This document shows positions 25,716-35,292 of a DNA stretch of 64,000 nt, in pieces. Numbering within the stretch: the first letter of the stretch is position 1; the number at the start of each line of letters is the position of its first letter. The DNA is from Ferrovibrio sp. (GTDB taxonomy: Bacteria; Pseudomonadota; Alphaproteobacteria; Ferrovibrionales; Ferrovibrionaceae), in assembly GCA_017991315.1 (NCBI GenBank), contig JAGOQS010000003.1, positions 372,001 to 436,000 of the forward strand, written 5' to 3'. Under the pieces are notes generated by a model. That model saw only the letters and a list, made by a program, of their open reading frames with translations, was not told the DNA's origin and did no database searches. The translations under genes were made by a program, and so were the position numbers.

Positions 25716-26192
25716 TCAGTCCCGCGCGCGCAGCAGCCTCTGCTTCTCGCGGTTCCAGTCGCGCTCCTTCTCGGAATCGCGCTTGTCGTGGAGCTTCTTG
25801 CCGCGCGCCAGGGCCAGCTTCACCTTGGCCAGACCGCGCTCGTTGAAATATAGGGACAGCGGCACCAAGGTCACGCCGCCCCGCTTCAGGCTCCCGATAA
25901 GTTTACTGATCTCCTTGCGCTTCAACAGCAGCTTGCGCCCCCGGCGCGGCTCATGGTTGAAGCGGTTGGCGCCGGCATATTCCGGGATATAGGCGTTCAC
26001 CAGCATGATCTCGCCGTCGACTTCCTCGGCGTAGGCATCCTGGATATTGGCGCGGCCAGTGCGCAGGCTTTTCACCTCCGAACCGACCAGCACGATACCG
26101 GCGTCGAACGTCTCATCGAGGTGATAGTCGTAGCGCGCGCGCCGGTTGTCGGCCACCGTCTTGGATTGGCCGGCGCGCGGAGCGGCTGCCAT
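25716..26192 (-). CDS. smpB: SsrA-binding protein SmpB
   Basis: The 158-residue protein binds tmRNA and brings it to stalled ribosomes for trans-translation. Conserved blocks are visible: [48 protein letters not shown], and the C-terminal basic tail [28 protein letters not shown], needed for tmRNA accommodation. It starts 6 bases after the dapA stop, so the two are probably cotranscribed. The tmRNA gene itself is not in the window. Confidence 0.97.
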   Translation of the reverse strand: MAAAPRAGQSKTVADNRRARYDYHLDETFDAGIVLVGSEVKSLRTGRANIQDAYAEEVDGEIMLVNAYIPEYAGANRFNHEPRRGRKLLLKRKEISKLIGSLKRGGVTLVPLSLYFNERGLAKVKLALARGKKLHDKRDSEKERDWNREKQRLLRARD

Positions 26193-26198
26193 GGCTGT

Positions 26199-27089
26199 TT
26201 ACTTCTTCTTGCGCGGCTTCTTGATGCCGGCCGCCGCCAGGGCCGCCTTCACCTTGGCCTGGGTGTCCTTGGTGATCGGCGCCAGCGGCAGGCGCACATC
26301 GGCCTGGCAGATGCCGAGAAGCTGGGCGGCATACTTCACCGGCGCCGGGTTCGGCTCGACGAACAGGGCGGTGTGCAGCGGCAGCAGCTTTTCCATGATC
26401 GCCTGCGCCTTGGCGTGATCGCCGGCCAGGCTGGCTTCCTGCATCCGCGCCACCGGGCCCGGCGCGATATTCGCCGTCACCGAGATGCAGCCGACGCCGC
26501 CATGGGCGTTGAAGGCCAGCGCCGTGGCATCGTCGCCATCGAGCTGGCAGAACTTCTCGCCAGCAGCCGCACGCATGCGCAGCGGGCGCAGGATGTCGCC
26601 GGTGGCATCCTTCACGCCGGCGATGCGCGGCAGCTTGGCCAGAGCCGCCATGGTTTCGACGCTCATGTCGATCACGCAGCGCGGCGGGATGTTGTAGATA
26701 AAGATCGGAATGCGGGTGGCATCATGCAGCGCCTTGTAATGCGCATAGAGGCCAGCCTGGTTCGGCTTGTTGTAATACGGCGTCACCACCAGCACGGCAT
26801 CGGCGCCGGCCTTCTTGGCATGCTTGGTCAGTTCGATTGCCTCGGCGGTGGAATTCGAGCCTGCGCCAGCCATCACCGGCACGCGGCCACGCGCCACTTC
26901 GATGCAGAGTTCGATCACACGCTTGTGTTCGTCATGGCTGAGCGTCGGCGATTCACCGGTGGTGCCGCAGGGCACCAGGCCATGGGTCCCCTCCGTGATC
27001 TGCCATTCGACCAGATCACCGAAGGCGCGCTCGTCCACCTTGCCGTTCTTGAACGGGGTGATCAGCGCGACAAAAGAGCCCTTGAACAT
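26199..27089 (-). CDS. dapA: 4-hydroxy-tetrahydrodipicolinate synthase
   Basis: The 296-residue class I aldolase condenses pyruvate with aspartate semialdehyde in lysine and diaminopimelate synthesis. Signature regions are [56 protein letters not shown] (Tyr of the catalytic triad) and [11 protein letters not shown] (Schiff-base Lys). A Lys/Arg-rich tail (KKPRKKK) ends the protein. The start at MFKGSFVAL was chosen because it is the family start; the longer upstream frame is not conserved. Confidence 0.96.
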   Translation of the reverse strand: MFKGSFVALITPFKNGKVDERAFGDLVEWQITEGTHGLVPCGTTGESPTLSHDEHKRVIELCIEVARGRVPVMAGAGSNSTAEAIELTKHAKKAGADAVLVVTPYYNKPNQAGLYAHYKALHDATRIPIFIYNIPPRCVIDMSVETMAALAKLPRIAGVKDATGDILRPLRMRAAAGEKFCQLDGDDATALAFNAHGGVGCISVTANIAPGPVARMQEASLAGDHAKAQAIMEKLLPLHTALFVEPNPAPVKYAAQLLGICQADVRLPLAPITKDTQAKVKAALAAAGIKKPRKKK

Positions 27090-27234
27090 GAGCGAGTTCC
27101 TCGAAAATAAAACAGTCACGGAGCGGCGAACATAAACGCCGAACCGGGCAACGGCAAGCGCCCTGCCGCTGTTGCAGCGCACCGTCGGCGGGCCGATACT
27201 GCTGCGAAATTGCACCCTTACATCAGGAACATAC

Positions 27235-27885
27235 ATGGACTTGCTGCCTCACCTCGTCGCGCTCGCCGGCATGCATCTGCTGATGGCCATGGTGCCGGGT
27301 CCGAACACCGTGGTGGTTAGCCACTTTTCCGCCGCCCGGTCGCGCCGCGATGGACTGGCGGCGATGGCCGGCGTGGTGCTGGCTTCGCTGCTATGGGTGG
27401 GCTTAAGCCTCGCCGGCATCGGCCTGCTGCTGCTGGAGGCCGGGGCGCTCTACCGCCTGCTGCGGCTGCTCGGCGCCGCCTACCTGCTCTATGTCGCCTT
27501 CCGGCTGCTGAGCAGCGCCTTGCGGCGGCAGGACGCGGCGACCGCGCCGCCGGCACTCGGCTGGCTCGGCCAGCGGCCCTTTGCCGCCGGACTCGTCACC
27601 ACGCTCAGCAATCCGAAATCGGCGGTGTTCTGGACCAGCGTTTTCGCCATCGCCCTGCCCGCCACGCCGCCGGCCTGGTTCTATGCCGCCGTGATCGTGG
27701 TGATCGCGGTGCAGTCGGCCTTCTGGTACGGACTTGTGGCGCTGCTGCTCTCCACCGGCATCGCGCGCCAGGGCTATGCCCGCATCGCACGCTGGCTGGA
27801 TGGCCTGGCCGGCCTCGCCATGCTGGGGCTGGGCCTCAAGCTGGGCGATGAAGTGCGGCGCGAACTGGCCTTGCGCCTGCCCTAG
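27235..27885 (+). CDS. LysE family amino-acid exporter
   Basis: A 216-residue membrane protein with about six hydrophobic segments and the LysE/RhtB signature: [29 protein letters not shown] near the start, [15 protein letters not shown], and [23 protein letters not shown] with the conserved NPK motif. It should export an amino acid or related metabolite from the cytoplasm; the substrate cannot be read from sequence. The start at [10 protein letters not shown] was chosen by family alignment. It is divergent from dapA, with 145 bases between them. Confidence 0.92.
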   Translation: MDLLPHLVALAGMHLLMAMVPGPNTVVVSHFSAARSRRDGLAAMAGVVLASLLWVGLSLAGIGLLLLEAGALYRLLRLLGAAYLLYVAFRLLSSALRRQDAATAPPALGWLGQRPFAAGLVTTLSNPKSAVFWTSVFAIALPATPPAWFYAAVIVVIAVQSAFWYGLVALLLSTGIARQGYARIARWLDGLAGLAMLGLGLKLGDEVRRELALRLP

Positions 27886-27949
27886 TCTGGGGTGATTTAG
27901 GGGCAGAACGGGTTTGGCCCCCGGCGCCTGAAATGCTAGGCTGCGCAAG

Positions 27950-30181
27950 ATGCGTAGCCGATTCAACCACGCACCCGCCCTGATTGCCCTGCTGGCCCTG
28001 GCCGGCATTGCGGCAACACCGGCGCGCGCCGCCGAGCCGGTGCCGGTCAGCACCACGGCGCCTAAACCGGCAGCCAAGCCCACCGCAGCGGTAAAGCCGG
28101 CGCCCAAGCCCGCTACCGCCAAGCCGGCGGCACCGGGCAAGACCAACAAGGAAGCCGCGAAGAAAACCGAACCCAAAAAGGACAGCGCCGCCAAGCCGGC
28201 CGCCAAAGCCGCCGCCGGTGCGGCTGTGGCCGGCGCCGCCCTGGCGCCTGCCATCCTGCTCAGCCAGGCCGACCAATCCTGGGGCCGCGAGGCGATGCGG
28301 GAAGCCAAGGCCGGCAAGTTCGACAAGGCGCGCGAGGCGGCGGCCAAGGCGAAAGACCCGCTGGTCGGTCGCCTGGTGCATTGGCTGTGGCTGCAGACGC
28401 CGAATTCCGGCGCCCCCTTCGAGGCCATCGCCGAGTTCATCGAGAAGTCGCCCGACTGGCCGGCGCGCGAAGCCCTGCTGCGCCGGGCCGACGAAAGCAT
28501 CAACGAAGCCGTGGGCGATACGCGGATCATCCAATGGTACACCCAGCGGCCGCCGGAAAGCGGACTGGGCTGGCTGCGCTATGCCGAGGCCCTGGACCGC
28601 CAGAGCCGCAGCGCCGAAGCCCTGGTGGCGGTGCGCAAGGCCTGGACCGACGGCAACCTGTCACTGCGCGACGAGAACGACGTGTGGCGCGAATTCGGCA
28701 ACCGGCTGACCCCGGCGGAAAATGCCGCCCGCCTCGACCGCCTGCTGTGGGATGCGCAATACGATGCCGCCCGCCGCATGCTGCCGCGTGTTGATGGCGA
28801 GGCAAAGATTCTCGGCGAAGCACGCCTGGCCCTGGCTTTGCGTACACCCGCCGCCGACAAGATCGCCGCCATGCTGCCACAGAAGCTGCGCGAGGATGGC
28901 GGCCTGGCCTATGAGCAGATGCGCTGGAACCGCCGCGAGGGCAAGGACGATATCGTCGAGAGCCTGCTCTACAACGCCCCCGATGAACTCGGCCGCGCCG
29001 AGAAATGGTGGGTGGAGCGGCATTTCCGCGCCCGCAAGGCGCTGATCGACGGCCGCATCTCGGAAGCCTACCGCCTTGCCTCCAACCATGGCCTTTCCGG
29101 CGGCGCGAGCTATGCCGAAGCGGAATGGCTGGCCGGCTGGATCGCGCTGCGCCTGCTGCAGGAACCGCAGATCGCGGTGAAGCATTTCGCCGCCTTGCAG
29201 AGCAATGTGCGCACGCCGGTAAGCCAGTCTCGCGCCGGCTACTGGCTTGGCCGCACCTACACCATCACCGGCGACCAGGCCCAGGCGCGGCACTGGTATG
29301 CCCAGGCTTCCAAGCACGCCACCACCTTCTACGGCCAACTTGCCACCTTCGCGCTGGATCCCAAGGCGCGGCTGCAATTGCCCGATGATCCCGAACCGAG
29401 TGCGGCAGCGATTGCGCAATTCGACAAGCGCGAAGTGGTGCGCGCCGCCAAGATCCTGGTCGAACTCGGCCAGGAGGACCGGCTGCGGCCCTTCATTCTC
29501 CGCCTCGCCCATACCGCCGACACGCTGGAAGAACACCAGCTTGCCGCCCGCCTGGCCCGCATGCTCAACCGCGTTGACCTCGCTGTCGCAGCCACCAAGC
29601 GCTCAGCGCGCTATGCCGGCCTGAGCCTGGTGCGCGAAGCCTTCCCGCTGGTCGAGCCGATGGCGCAGACCGCGACGCCGGAAACCGCCCTGGTGCTGGC
29701 TGTGGCGCGACAGGAAAGCGAGTTCAACCAGCATGCCGTGTCGCCGGTCGGCGCGCGCGGTCTGATGCAGCTCATGCCCGCCACCGCCAAGGGCGTGGCC
29801 AAGGAAGTGAAGCAGCCCTATTCCCCGGCCAAGCTGACCGACGACGCGCATTACAACGTGCGGCTCGGCAGCCATTATCTCGATGGCCTGCTGCGCAACT
29901 GGGACTACAACTACATCCTGGCGCTGGCGAGCTACAATGCCGGCGAGGCGCGGGCGCGGAAATGGATCAAGGACTGGGGCGACCCGCGCTATGAAAGCAT
30001 CGATGCGGTCGACTGGATCGAACTGATCCCGTTCTCCGAGACGCGCAACTATGTGCAACGCGTGCTGGAAGGCGTGCAGGTCTATCGCGCCCTGCTGCGC
30101 GGCGCGGCGCCTACAGCCGACCGCCTGCAAGCCGATCTGCGCGGCCTGCCGCGCAAGGCCTGCGCCGCCGCGACCTGCTGA
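27950..30181 (+). CDS. slt: Soluble lytic murein transglycosylase (Slt70-like)
   Basis: The 743-residue exported protein has a signal peptide (cleaved near ARA at residue 27), a Lys/Pro/Ala-rich spacer (about 30-98), a long helical superhelix and a C-terminal SLT catalytic domain. The catalytic glutamate is Glu589 in VARQESEFN; then GARGLMQLMPATAKGVAKE, NVRLGSHYLDGLL and ALASYNAGEARARKWIKDWGD follow. It cleaves the glycan bond in peptidoglycan with formation of 1,6-anhydro-muropeptides. The low-complexity spacer is longer than in E. coli Slt and may be a flexible tether. Confidence 0.94.
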   Translation: MRSRFNHAPALIALLALAGIAATPARAAEPVPVSTTAPKPAAKPTAAVKPAPKPATAKPAAPGKTNKEAAKKTEPKKDSAAKPAAKAAAGAAVAGAALAPAILLSQADQSWGREAMREAKAGKFDKAREAAAKAKDPLVGRLVHWLWLQTPNSGAPFEAIAEFIEKSPDWPAREALLRRADESINEAVGDTRIIQWYTQRPPESGLGWLRYAEALDRQSRSAEALVAVRKAWTDGNLSLRDENDVWREFGNRLTPAENAARLDRLLWDAQYDAARRMLPRVDGEAKILGEARLALALRTPAADKIAAMLPQKLREDGGLAYEQMRWNRREGKDDIVESLLYNAPDELGRAEKWWVERHFRARKALIDGRISEAYRLASNHGLSGGASYAEAEWLAGWIALRLLQEPQIAVKHFAALQSNVRTPVSQSRAGYWLGRTYTITGDQAQARHWYAQASKHATTFYGQLATFALDPKARLQLPDDPEPSAAAIAQFDKREVVRAAKILVELGQEDRLRPFILRLAHTADTLEEHQLAARLARMLNRVDLAVAATKRSARYAGLSLVREAFPLVEPMAQTATPETALVLAVARQESEFNQHAVSPVGARGLMQLMPATAKGVAKEVKQPYSPAKLTDDAHYNVRLGSHYLDGLLRNWDYNYILALASYNAGEARARKWIKDWGDPRYESIDAVDWIELIPFSETRNYVQRVLEGVQVYRALLRGAAPTADRLQADLRGLPRKACAAATC

Positions 30182-30185
30182 CGCC

Positions 30186-30872
30186 ATGACCGCAAATGAT
30201 ACCAGGGTCAGGGCGTGTATCTTCGACGCCTATGGCACACTGTTCGATGTCAACGCTGCCGCGCGGCAATTGAGCGCCGAGATCGGCCCCGGCTGGGCGC
30301 AGCTTGCCGAGACCTGGCGCGCCAAGCAGCTCAACTACACCTGGCTGCGCAGCCTGATGGGCCAGCATGCCGATTTCGAACAGGTGACCGGCGAAGCCCT
30401 GGATTTCGCCCTGGCTGCGCAAGGCATCCACAATCCCGGCCTGCGCCAGCGCCTGATGCAGCTTTATGTGAAGCTGGAAGCATTCCCCGAAGCGCCCGGC
30501 CTGTTGCGCCGGCTGAAAGCCGCCGGGCTGACCACCGGCATTCTCTCGAATGGCTCGCCGTCCATGCTGGAAGCCGCCTGCACCAGCGCCGGCATCGACA
30601 GCTTGTTGGATCATGTCATCTCGATCGAGGAAGCCGGCATCTACAAACCGGACATGCGAGTGTACAAGCTCGTCACCGACCGGCTTGGGCTGAGCCCCGA
30701 TGAAGTCGCGTTCCATTCTTCGAATGGCTGGGATGCCCATGGCGCGAAATGCTTCGGCTTTCGTGTGCTGTGGATCAACCGCGCCGGCCAGCCGAAAGAG
30801 GTCCTGCCGCATGCCCCCGACCATGAACTGAAAAGCCTGGACGATGTGCCAGCCATTCTGGGGATCGCCTGA
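30186..30872 (+). CDS. Haloacid dehalogenase type II family hydrolase
   Basis: The 228-residue HAD protein has motif I ACIFDAYGTLFD (nucleophile Asp), the SNGSPSMLEAACTSAGI stretch (motif II), KPDMRVYKLVTDRLG with the Lys of motif III, and VAFHSSNGWDAHGAKCFGFRVLWINR as motif IV. The AYGTLFD start and the SSNGWD motif are characteristic of L-2-haloacid dehalogenases, which release halide from small 2-halo acids. Real substrate is unknown. It begins 5 bases after slt and shares a TGATG junction with the ggt gene, so the three genes form an operon. Confidence 0.92.
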   Translation: MTANDTRVRACIFDAYGTLFDVNAAARQLSAEIGPGWAQLAETWRAKQLNYTWLRSLMGQHADFEQVTGEALDFALAAQGIHNPGLRQRLMQLYVKLEAFPEAPGLLRRLKAAGLTTGILSNGSPSMLEAACTSAGIDSLLDHVISIEEAGIYKPDMRVYKLVTDRLGLSPDEVAFHSSNGWDAHGAKCFGFRVLWINRAGQPKEVLPHAPDHELKSLDDVPAILGIA

Positions 30873-32581
30873 TGCGCTGGCTGGTGGCCCTGCTGCTGCT
30901 CTGCGCTGCCCCTGCCCTGGCGCAGCCGGCACCGGAAGCCGCCACGGGCCGCGCTGAAAAAGCCGAAGCCACCGCGCAGCGTCAGATGGTGGCGGCGGCG
31001 CATCCACTGGCCGCCGAGGCCGGCCTTGCCATGCTGCGCCAGGGCGGCAGCGCCATCGACGCGGCAGTCGCCGTGCAGATGATGCTCAACCTCGTCGAGC
31101 CGCAATCCTCAGGCATCGGCGGCGGCGCGCTGATCCTCTACTGGGATAACACCAACAAGCAACTGCATGCCTTCGATGGCCGCGAGACCGCGCCGGCAGC
31201 CGCGACGCCGCGCCGATTTCTGAAACCGGATGGCACGCCGCTGCCGTTCCGCGAGGCGGTGTTCAGCGGGCTATCGACCGGCGTACCGGGTGCGGTTGCT
31301 GCCCTGGAACTGGCGCACAAGGCCCATGGCAAGCTGCCCTGGGCAACGCTGTTCCAGCCGGCCATCACCCGCGCCGAGGCCGGCTTCACGGTGACGCCGC
31401 GCCTCGCCGGCCTTTTGAAACTTGAACAACGCTTGCGGCAAGATGCGGCAGCCGCCGCGCTCTACTATCCCGGCGGCGAACCTTTGCAGGTCGGCGCCAG
31501 CTTGCGCAATCCGGCGCTGGCCGAAAGCCTCAGGCGCGTTGCCACTGACGGCGCCCGCGCGTTGCAAAGCGGCCCGCTGGCCCAGGCGATGCTAACGGCA
31601 CTGCAGGCCCGCGGCAGCGACATGACGGCAGCCGACCTTGCCGGCTACGAGGCCAAGCGGCGACCCGAACTCTGCGGCACATTCCGGCTCTACAAGATCT
31701 GCGGCTTCGGTCCGCCGAGTTCGGGCGGCATCGCCGTACTGCAAATCCTCGGCATCCTGGAAGCCCTCGATCCCAGCCCGTCGACCCGGCTCGAGACCGC
31801 CGACCTGCACCGGTTGGCGGAAGCCAGCCGGCTCGCCTTCGCCGACCGCAACCTCTATGTGGCGGACAGCGACTTTCTGCCGGTGCCGGTGGCCGGGCTG
31901 ATCGACAAGGCCTATCTCGCCGAACGCGCCAGGCTGGTGCGCCCCGATGCCAGCCTCGGCAGTGCCCAGCCCGGCGAGCCGCCCGGCCGGCGCGGCGCGT
32001 TGCCCGGCAATGCGCCGCATGATGGCCCGCCCGGCACCAGCCATGTCTCCATCGTCGATGCCTGGGGCAATGCGCTGAGCATGACCACCACTATCGAGGA
32101 TGTCTTCGGCGCGCGCCTGATGGTCGGCGGCTTCCTGCTCAACAACCAGCTCACGGATTTCTCTTTTCTGCCGGAACAGGATGGCCGCGCCGTGGCGAAC
32201 CGGGTCGAGGCCGGCAAGCGGCCGCGCAGTTCGATGTCGCCCACCCTGGTCTTTGCTCCCAATGGCAACTTGCTCGGCGTTGCCGGCTCGCCGGGCGGCA
32301 GCCAGATCATCGGCTATGTGGCGCAGACCCTGCTGCTGCTGCTCGACAAGGGCTATGGCCCGCAGGCCGCCGTGGCCTTGCCGCATATCGGCAGCCGCAA
32401 CGGCCCGACCGAGATCGAAACCGGCGCCGATCCCGCTTGGGCCGAGGCGCTGGGGCGCCTGGGCCACAAGACCCAGACCCTGGAAATGACCAGCGGCCTG
32501 CATGTAATCTGGCGCCGCGCCGGCGGGCTGCTTGCCGGCGGAGCCGATCCACGTCGTGAAGGCGTGGCGCTCGGCGACTGA
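30872..32581 (+). CDS. ggt: Gamma-glutamyltranspeptidase
   Basis: A 569-residue precursor with a signal peptide (LLLLCAAPALAQ) and the N-terminal nucleophile hydrolase layout: large subunit to residue 388, then the new N-terminus Thr389 in GTSHVSIVDAWGNALSMTTTIEDVFG, close to the position of Thr391 in the E. coli enzyme. The signature also includes GGGALILYWD, RETAPAAAT and GSPGGSQIIGYVAQTLLLLL. It moves gamma-glutamyl groups from glutathione in the periplasm. Its ATG overlaps the stop of the dehalogenase gene. Confidence 0.95.
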   Translation: MRWLVALLLLCAAPALAQPAPEAATGRAEKAEATAQRQMVAAAHPLAAEAGLAMLRQGGSAIDAAVAVQMMLNLVEPQSSGIGGGALILYWDNTNKQLHAFDGRETAPAAATPRRFLKPDGTPLPFREAVFSGLSTGVPGAVAALELAHKAHGKLPWATLFQPAITRAEAGFTVTPRLAGLLKLEQRLRQDAAAAALYYPGGEPLQVGASLRNPALAESLRRVATDGARALQSGPLAQAMLTALQARGSDMTAADLAGYEAKRRPELCGTFRLYKICGFGPPSSGGIAVLQILGILEALDPSPSTRLETADLHRLAEASRLAFADRNLYVADSDFLPVPVAGLIDKAYLAERARLVRPDASLGSAQPGEPPGRRGALPGNAPHDGPPGTSHVSIVDAWGNALSMTTTIEDVFGARLMVGGFLLNNQLTDFSFLPEQDGRAVANRVEAGKRPRSSMSPTLVFAPNGNLLGVAGSPGGSQIIGYVAQTLLLLLDKGYGPQAAVALPHIGSRNGPTEIETGADPAWAEALGRLGHKTQTLEMTSGLHVIWRRAGGLLAGGADPRREGVALGD

Positions 32582-32611
32582 TTACCGCCAGAAAGTCTCG
32601 AGGAAACCGCC

Positions 32612-33625
32612 ATGAACGCGCCCGTCACCCTGCCGCCCTTGCCCACTGTCGCGGATGTGGAGGCGGCGGCGAAACGCCTGCGCGGTATCGCGGCACCGAC
32701 GCCGCTGGTGGAAAGCCCGCTGCTGAATGAAATCCTCGGCTGCCGCCTGTTCGTGAAGGCCGAGACTTTGCAGCTTACCGGCTCGTTCAAGTTCCGCGGC
32801 GCCTATAACCGCCTCTGCCAGCTTTCAGCCGACGAGCGCAAGCGGGGCGTAGTCGCCTTCTCGTCCGGCAACCATGCCCAGGGCGTCGCCTATGCCGCCA
32901 AGCTCTGCGGCCTGCCGGCGGTGATCGTGATGCCGTCCGACGCGCCGCAGATCAAGGTGGCGAATACCCGCGCCTATGGCGCCGAGGTGGTGCTTTACGA
33001 CCGCTGGAAGGAAAGCCGCGAAGGCATCGCCACCAAGTACATGCAGGATCGCGGCATGGTGCTGGTACCGCCCTTCGATGATCCGCATATCATCTGCGGC
33101 CAGGGCACCGTCGGCCTGGAAGTGGATGCCCAGCTTGCCGAGCGCGGCCTGGTGCCGGATATCATCACCGCCGGCTCGTCGGGCGGCGGCCTGATCTCCG
33201 GCATCGCGCTGGTGATGGAATCACGCCACCCGAAAACCGAGGTCTATGCCGGCGAGCCCAAGGATTTCGACGACATCACCCGCTCGCTCAGCGCGGGCAG
33301 CAAGCAGAAGGTCGCCGCCGACGCACCGCCGAGTTTCTGCGACGCACTGATGGCGCCGACGCCGGGCGACATCACCTTCGCCGTGATGCGCCGCGTGCTG
33401 AAGGGCGGTATCACAGCCAGCGACGTGGAAGTCGAAGTCGCGATGGCCACTGCCTTCCACTATCTCAAGCTGGTGATCGAGCCGGGCGGTGCTGCGGCCC
33501 TCGCCGCGCTGCTGCATCGCCGCGACATGATAAAGGGCAAGACCGTGGTCGCCGTGGCCTCTGGCGGCAATGTCGATGCCGCGCTGTTCTCACAGATCCT
33601 GGCGCGCACGGCACCGATTTCCTGA
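32612..33625 (+). CDS. PLP-dependent threonine/serine dehydratase
   Basis: A 337-residue fold type II PLP enzyme. The Schiff-base Lys60 lies in LTGSFKFRGAYNRL, the phosphate-binding loop is GSSGGGLISGIAL, and ASGGNVDAALF is at the end. It has no C-terminal ACT domain, which makes it like catabolic threonine dehydratase, serine racemase or threo-3-hydroxyaspartate ammonia-lyase rather than IlvA. Deamination of threonine or serine to the 2-oxo acid is the family activity. It follows ggt after 30 bases. Confidence 0.9.
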   Translation: MNAPVTLPPLPTVADVEAAAKRLRGIAAPTPLVESPLLNEILGCRLFVKAETLQLTGSFKFRGAYNRLCQLSADERKRGVVAFSSGNHAQGVAYAAKLCGLPAVIVMPSDAPQIKVANTRAYGAEVVLYDRWKESREGIATKYMQDRGMVLVPPFDDPHIICGQGTVGLEVDAQLAERGLVPDIITAGSSGGGLISGIALVMESRHPKTEVYAGEPKDFDDITRSLSAGSKQKVAADAPPSFCDALMAPTPGDITFAVMRRVLKGGITASDVEVEVAMATAFHYLKLVIEPGGAAALAALLHRRDMIKGKTVVAVASGGNVDAALFSQILARTAPIS

Positions 33626-33665
33626 ATCCGCAACCTGTCAGTCGAGAGACCCTAGGGAGAGACAA

Positions 33666-34868
33666 ATGACAGAAGCCTTCATCTGCGATGCTATTCGCAC
33701 CCCCATCGGCCGCTACGGCGGCGCGCTCAGTTCGGTACGCGCCGACGATCTCGGCGCCATTCCGATCAAGGCGTTGATGCTGCGCAATCCCAGCGTCGAC
33801 TGGAGCCAGGTCGACGACGTCACCTATGGCTGCGCCAACCAGGCCGGCGAAGACAACCGCAACGTGGCGCGCATGTCGCTGTTGCTGGCCGGCCTGCCCG
33901 ACAGCATCCCCGGCGCCACCGTGAATCGCCTCTGCGGTTCCGGCATCGAGGCAACGTCCGCCGCTGCCCGCGCCATCCGCACCGGCGAGGCCGATCTCTG
34001 CATCGCCGGCGGCGTCGAGAGCATGAGCCGCGCGCCCTTCGTGATGGGCAAGGCGGAAAGCCCGTTCTCGCGCACGGCGGAAATCTACGACACCACCATC
34101 GGCTGGCGCTTCGTCAATAAACTGATGAAGCAGAAGTATGGTGTCGATTCCATGCCGGAGACGGCGGAGAACGTGGCCGAGCAGTTCCAGATCAACCGCG
34201 CCGACCAGGATGCCTTCGCGCTGCGCAGCCAGCAGCGCGCCATCAACGCGCAGCGGCTCGGCCTGTTCGAGGCCGAGATCACCCCGGTGACGATCCCGAG
34301 CCGCAAGGGCGACCCGACCGTGGTGGACCGCGACGAGCATCCGCGCGATACCACCATCGAGGCGCTGGCCAAGCTGCCGACCCCGTTCCGCCAGGGCGGC
34401 ACGGTCACGGCGGGCAATGCGTCCGGCGTCAATGATGGCGCCTGCGCCATCCTGCTGGCCTCCGATCATGCCGCGCGCCGCCATGGCCTCACCCCGCGCG
34501 GCCGCATCATCGCCACCTCCACTGCCGGCGTGGCGCCGCGCATCATGGGCTACGGCCCGGTGCCGGCCACCGAGAAGGTGCTGGCCAAGGCGGGCTTGAG
34601 CATCCGCGACATGGACGTGGTGGAACTGAACGAGGCTTTCGCGGCCCAGGCGCTGGCCGTGATGCGCGGCCTCGGCCTGCCCGACGATGCCACCTATGTG
34701 AACCCGAATGGCGGTGCCATCGCGCTCGGCCATCCGCTCGGCATGAGCGGCGCGCGGCTGATCACCACGGCGCTGAACCAGCTTGAACGCACCGGCGGCC
34801 GCTACGCGCTCTGCACCATGTGCATCGGCGTCGGCCAGGGCATCGCGATGATCATCGAACGGGTATGA
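33666..34868 (+). CDS. pcaF: 3-oxoadipyl-CoA thiolase
   Basis: The 400-residue thiolase has nucleophile Cys90 in [53 protein letters not shown] and the second catalytic Cys in [12 protein letters not shown]. The start [22 protein letters not shown] and the [23 protein letters not shown] region are distinctive for PcaF/PaaJ enzymes that split 3-oxoadipyl-CoA into succinyl-CoA and acetyl-CoA, the last step of the beta-ketoadipate and phenylacetate pathways. No other pathway genes are nearby, so a general acyl-CoA thiolase role cannot be excluded. Confidence 0.88.
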   Translation: MTEAFICDAIRTPIGRYGGALSSVRADDLGAIPIKALMLRNPSVDWSQVDDVTYGCANQAGEDNRNVARMSLLLAGLPDSIPGATVNRLCGSGIEATSAAARAIRTGEADLCIAGGVESMSRAPFVMGKAESPFSRTAEIYDTTIGWRFVNKLMKQKYGVDSMPETAENVAEQFQINRADQDAFALRSQQRAINAQRLGLFEAEITPVTIPSRKGDPTVVDRDEHPRDTTIEALAKLPTPFRQGGTVTAGNASGVNDGACAILLASDHAARRHGLTPRGRIIATSTAGVAPRIMGYGPVPATEKVLAKAGLSIRDMDVVELNEAFAAQALAVMRGLGLPDDATYVNPNGGAIALGHPLGMSGARLITTALNQLERTGGRYALCTMCIGVGQGIAMIIERV

Positions 34869-35290
34869 GCATGAGCAAGACTGCCATCGGCGCATTGCAC
34901 CATATCGGCCTCGCAATTCCCGACCTCGACGCGGCAGTCTTGCAGTACAGCAAAATCCCAGGCGCCATGGTTGGCCCGGAATTCACCATTCCGGGCCTCG
35001 CCTACCGCCTGGCTTATGTCGAGATTGGCGGCGCCAAGCTGGAACTGGTGCAGCCCACCACCACGACCAGCACGGCGGCGCGCTACCTTGAGAGCCATCC
35101 GCAAGGCGGTGTCTATCACCTCGCCTATCTGGTGGAGGATGTCCGTGCCGCTGCCGCCAATCTGGTGGCGCAAGGCGCGGCCATCGTCGGCCCGTCAGAG
35201 CCGCGCATTGAGGGCGATGGCCACCACGTGCTGGTGGTGGATGCGCGCCAGACGCATGGCACCATGATTGAACTGCGCCAGGCGCCTTAG
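34865..35290 (+). CDS. VOC family protein, methylmalonyl-CoA epimerase-like
   Basis: A 141-residue protein of the vicinal oxygen chelate superfamily. It begins ALHHIGLAIPDLDAAVLQY, with a metal-binding His, and ends VDARQTHGTMIELRQ with the matching Glu; GVYHLAYLVEDVRAAA is the second module. The length and sequence layout are close to methylmalonyl-CoA epimerase (about 135-150 residues), but glyoxalase or another VOC activity is possible. The ATGA overlap with pcaF suggests a functional link to CoA-thioester metabolism. Confidence 0.82.
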   Translation: MSMSKTAIGALHHIGLAIPDLDAAVLQYSKIPGAMVGPEFTIPGLAYRLAYVEIGGAKLELVQPTTTTSTAARYLESHPQGGVYHLAYLVEDVRAAAANLVAQGAAIVGPSEPRIEGDGHHVLVVDARQTHGTMIELRQAP

Positions 35291-35292
35291 AA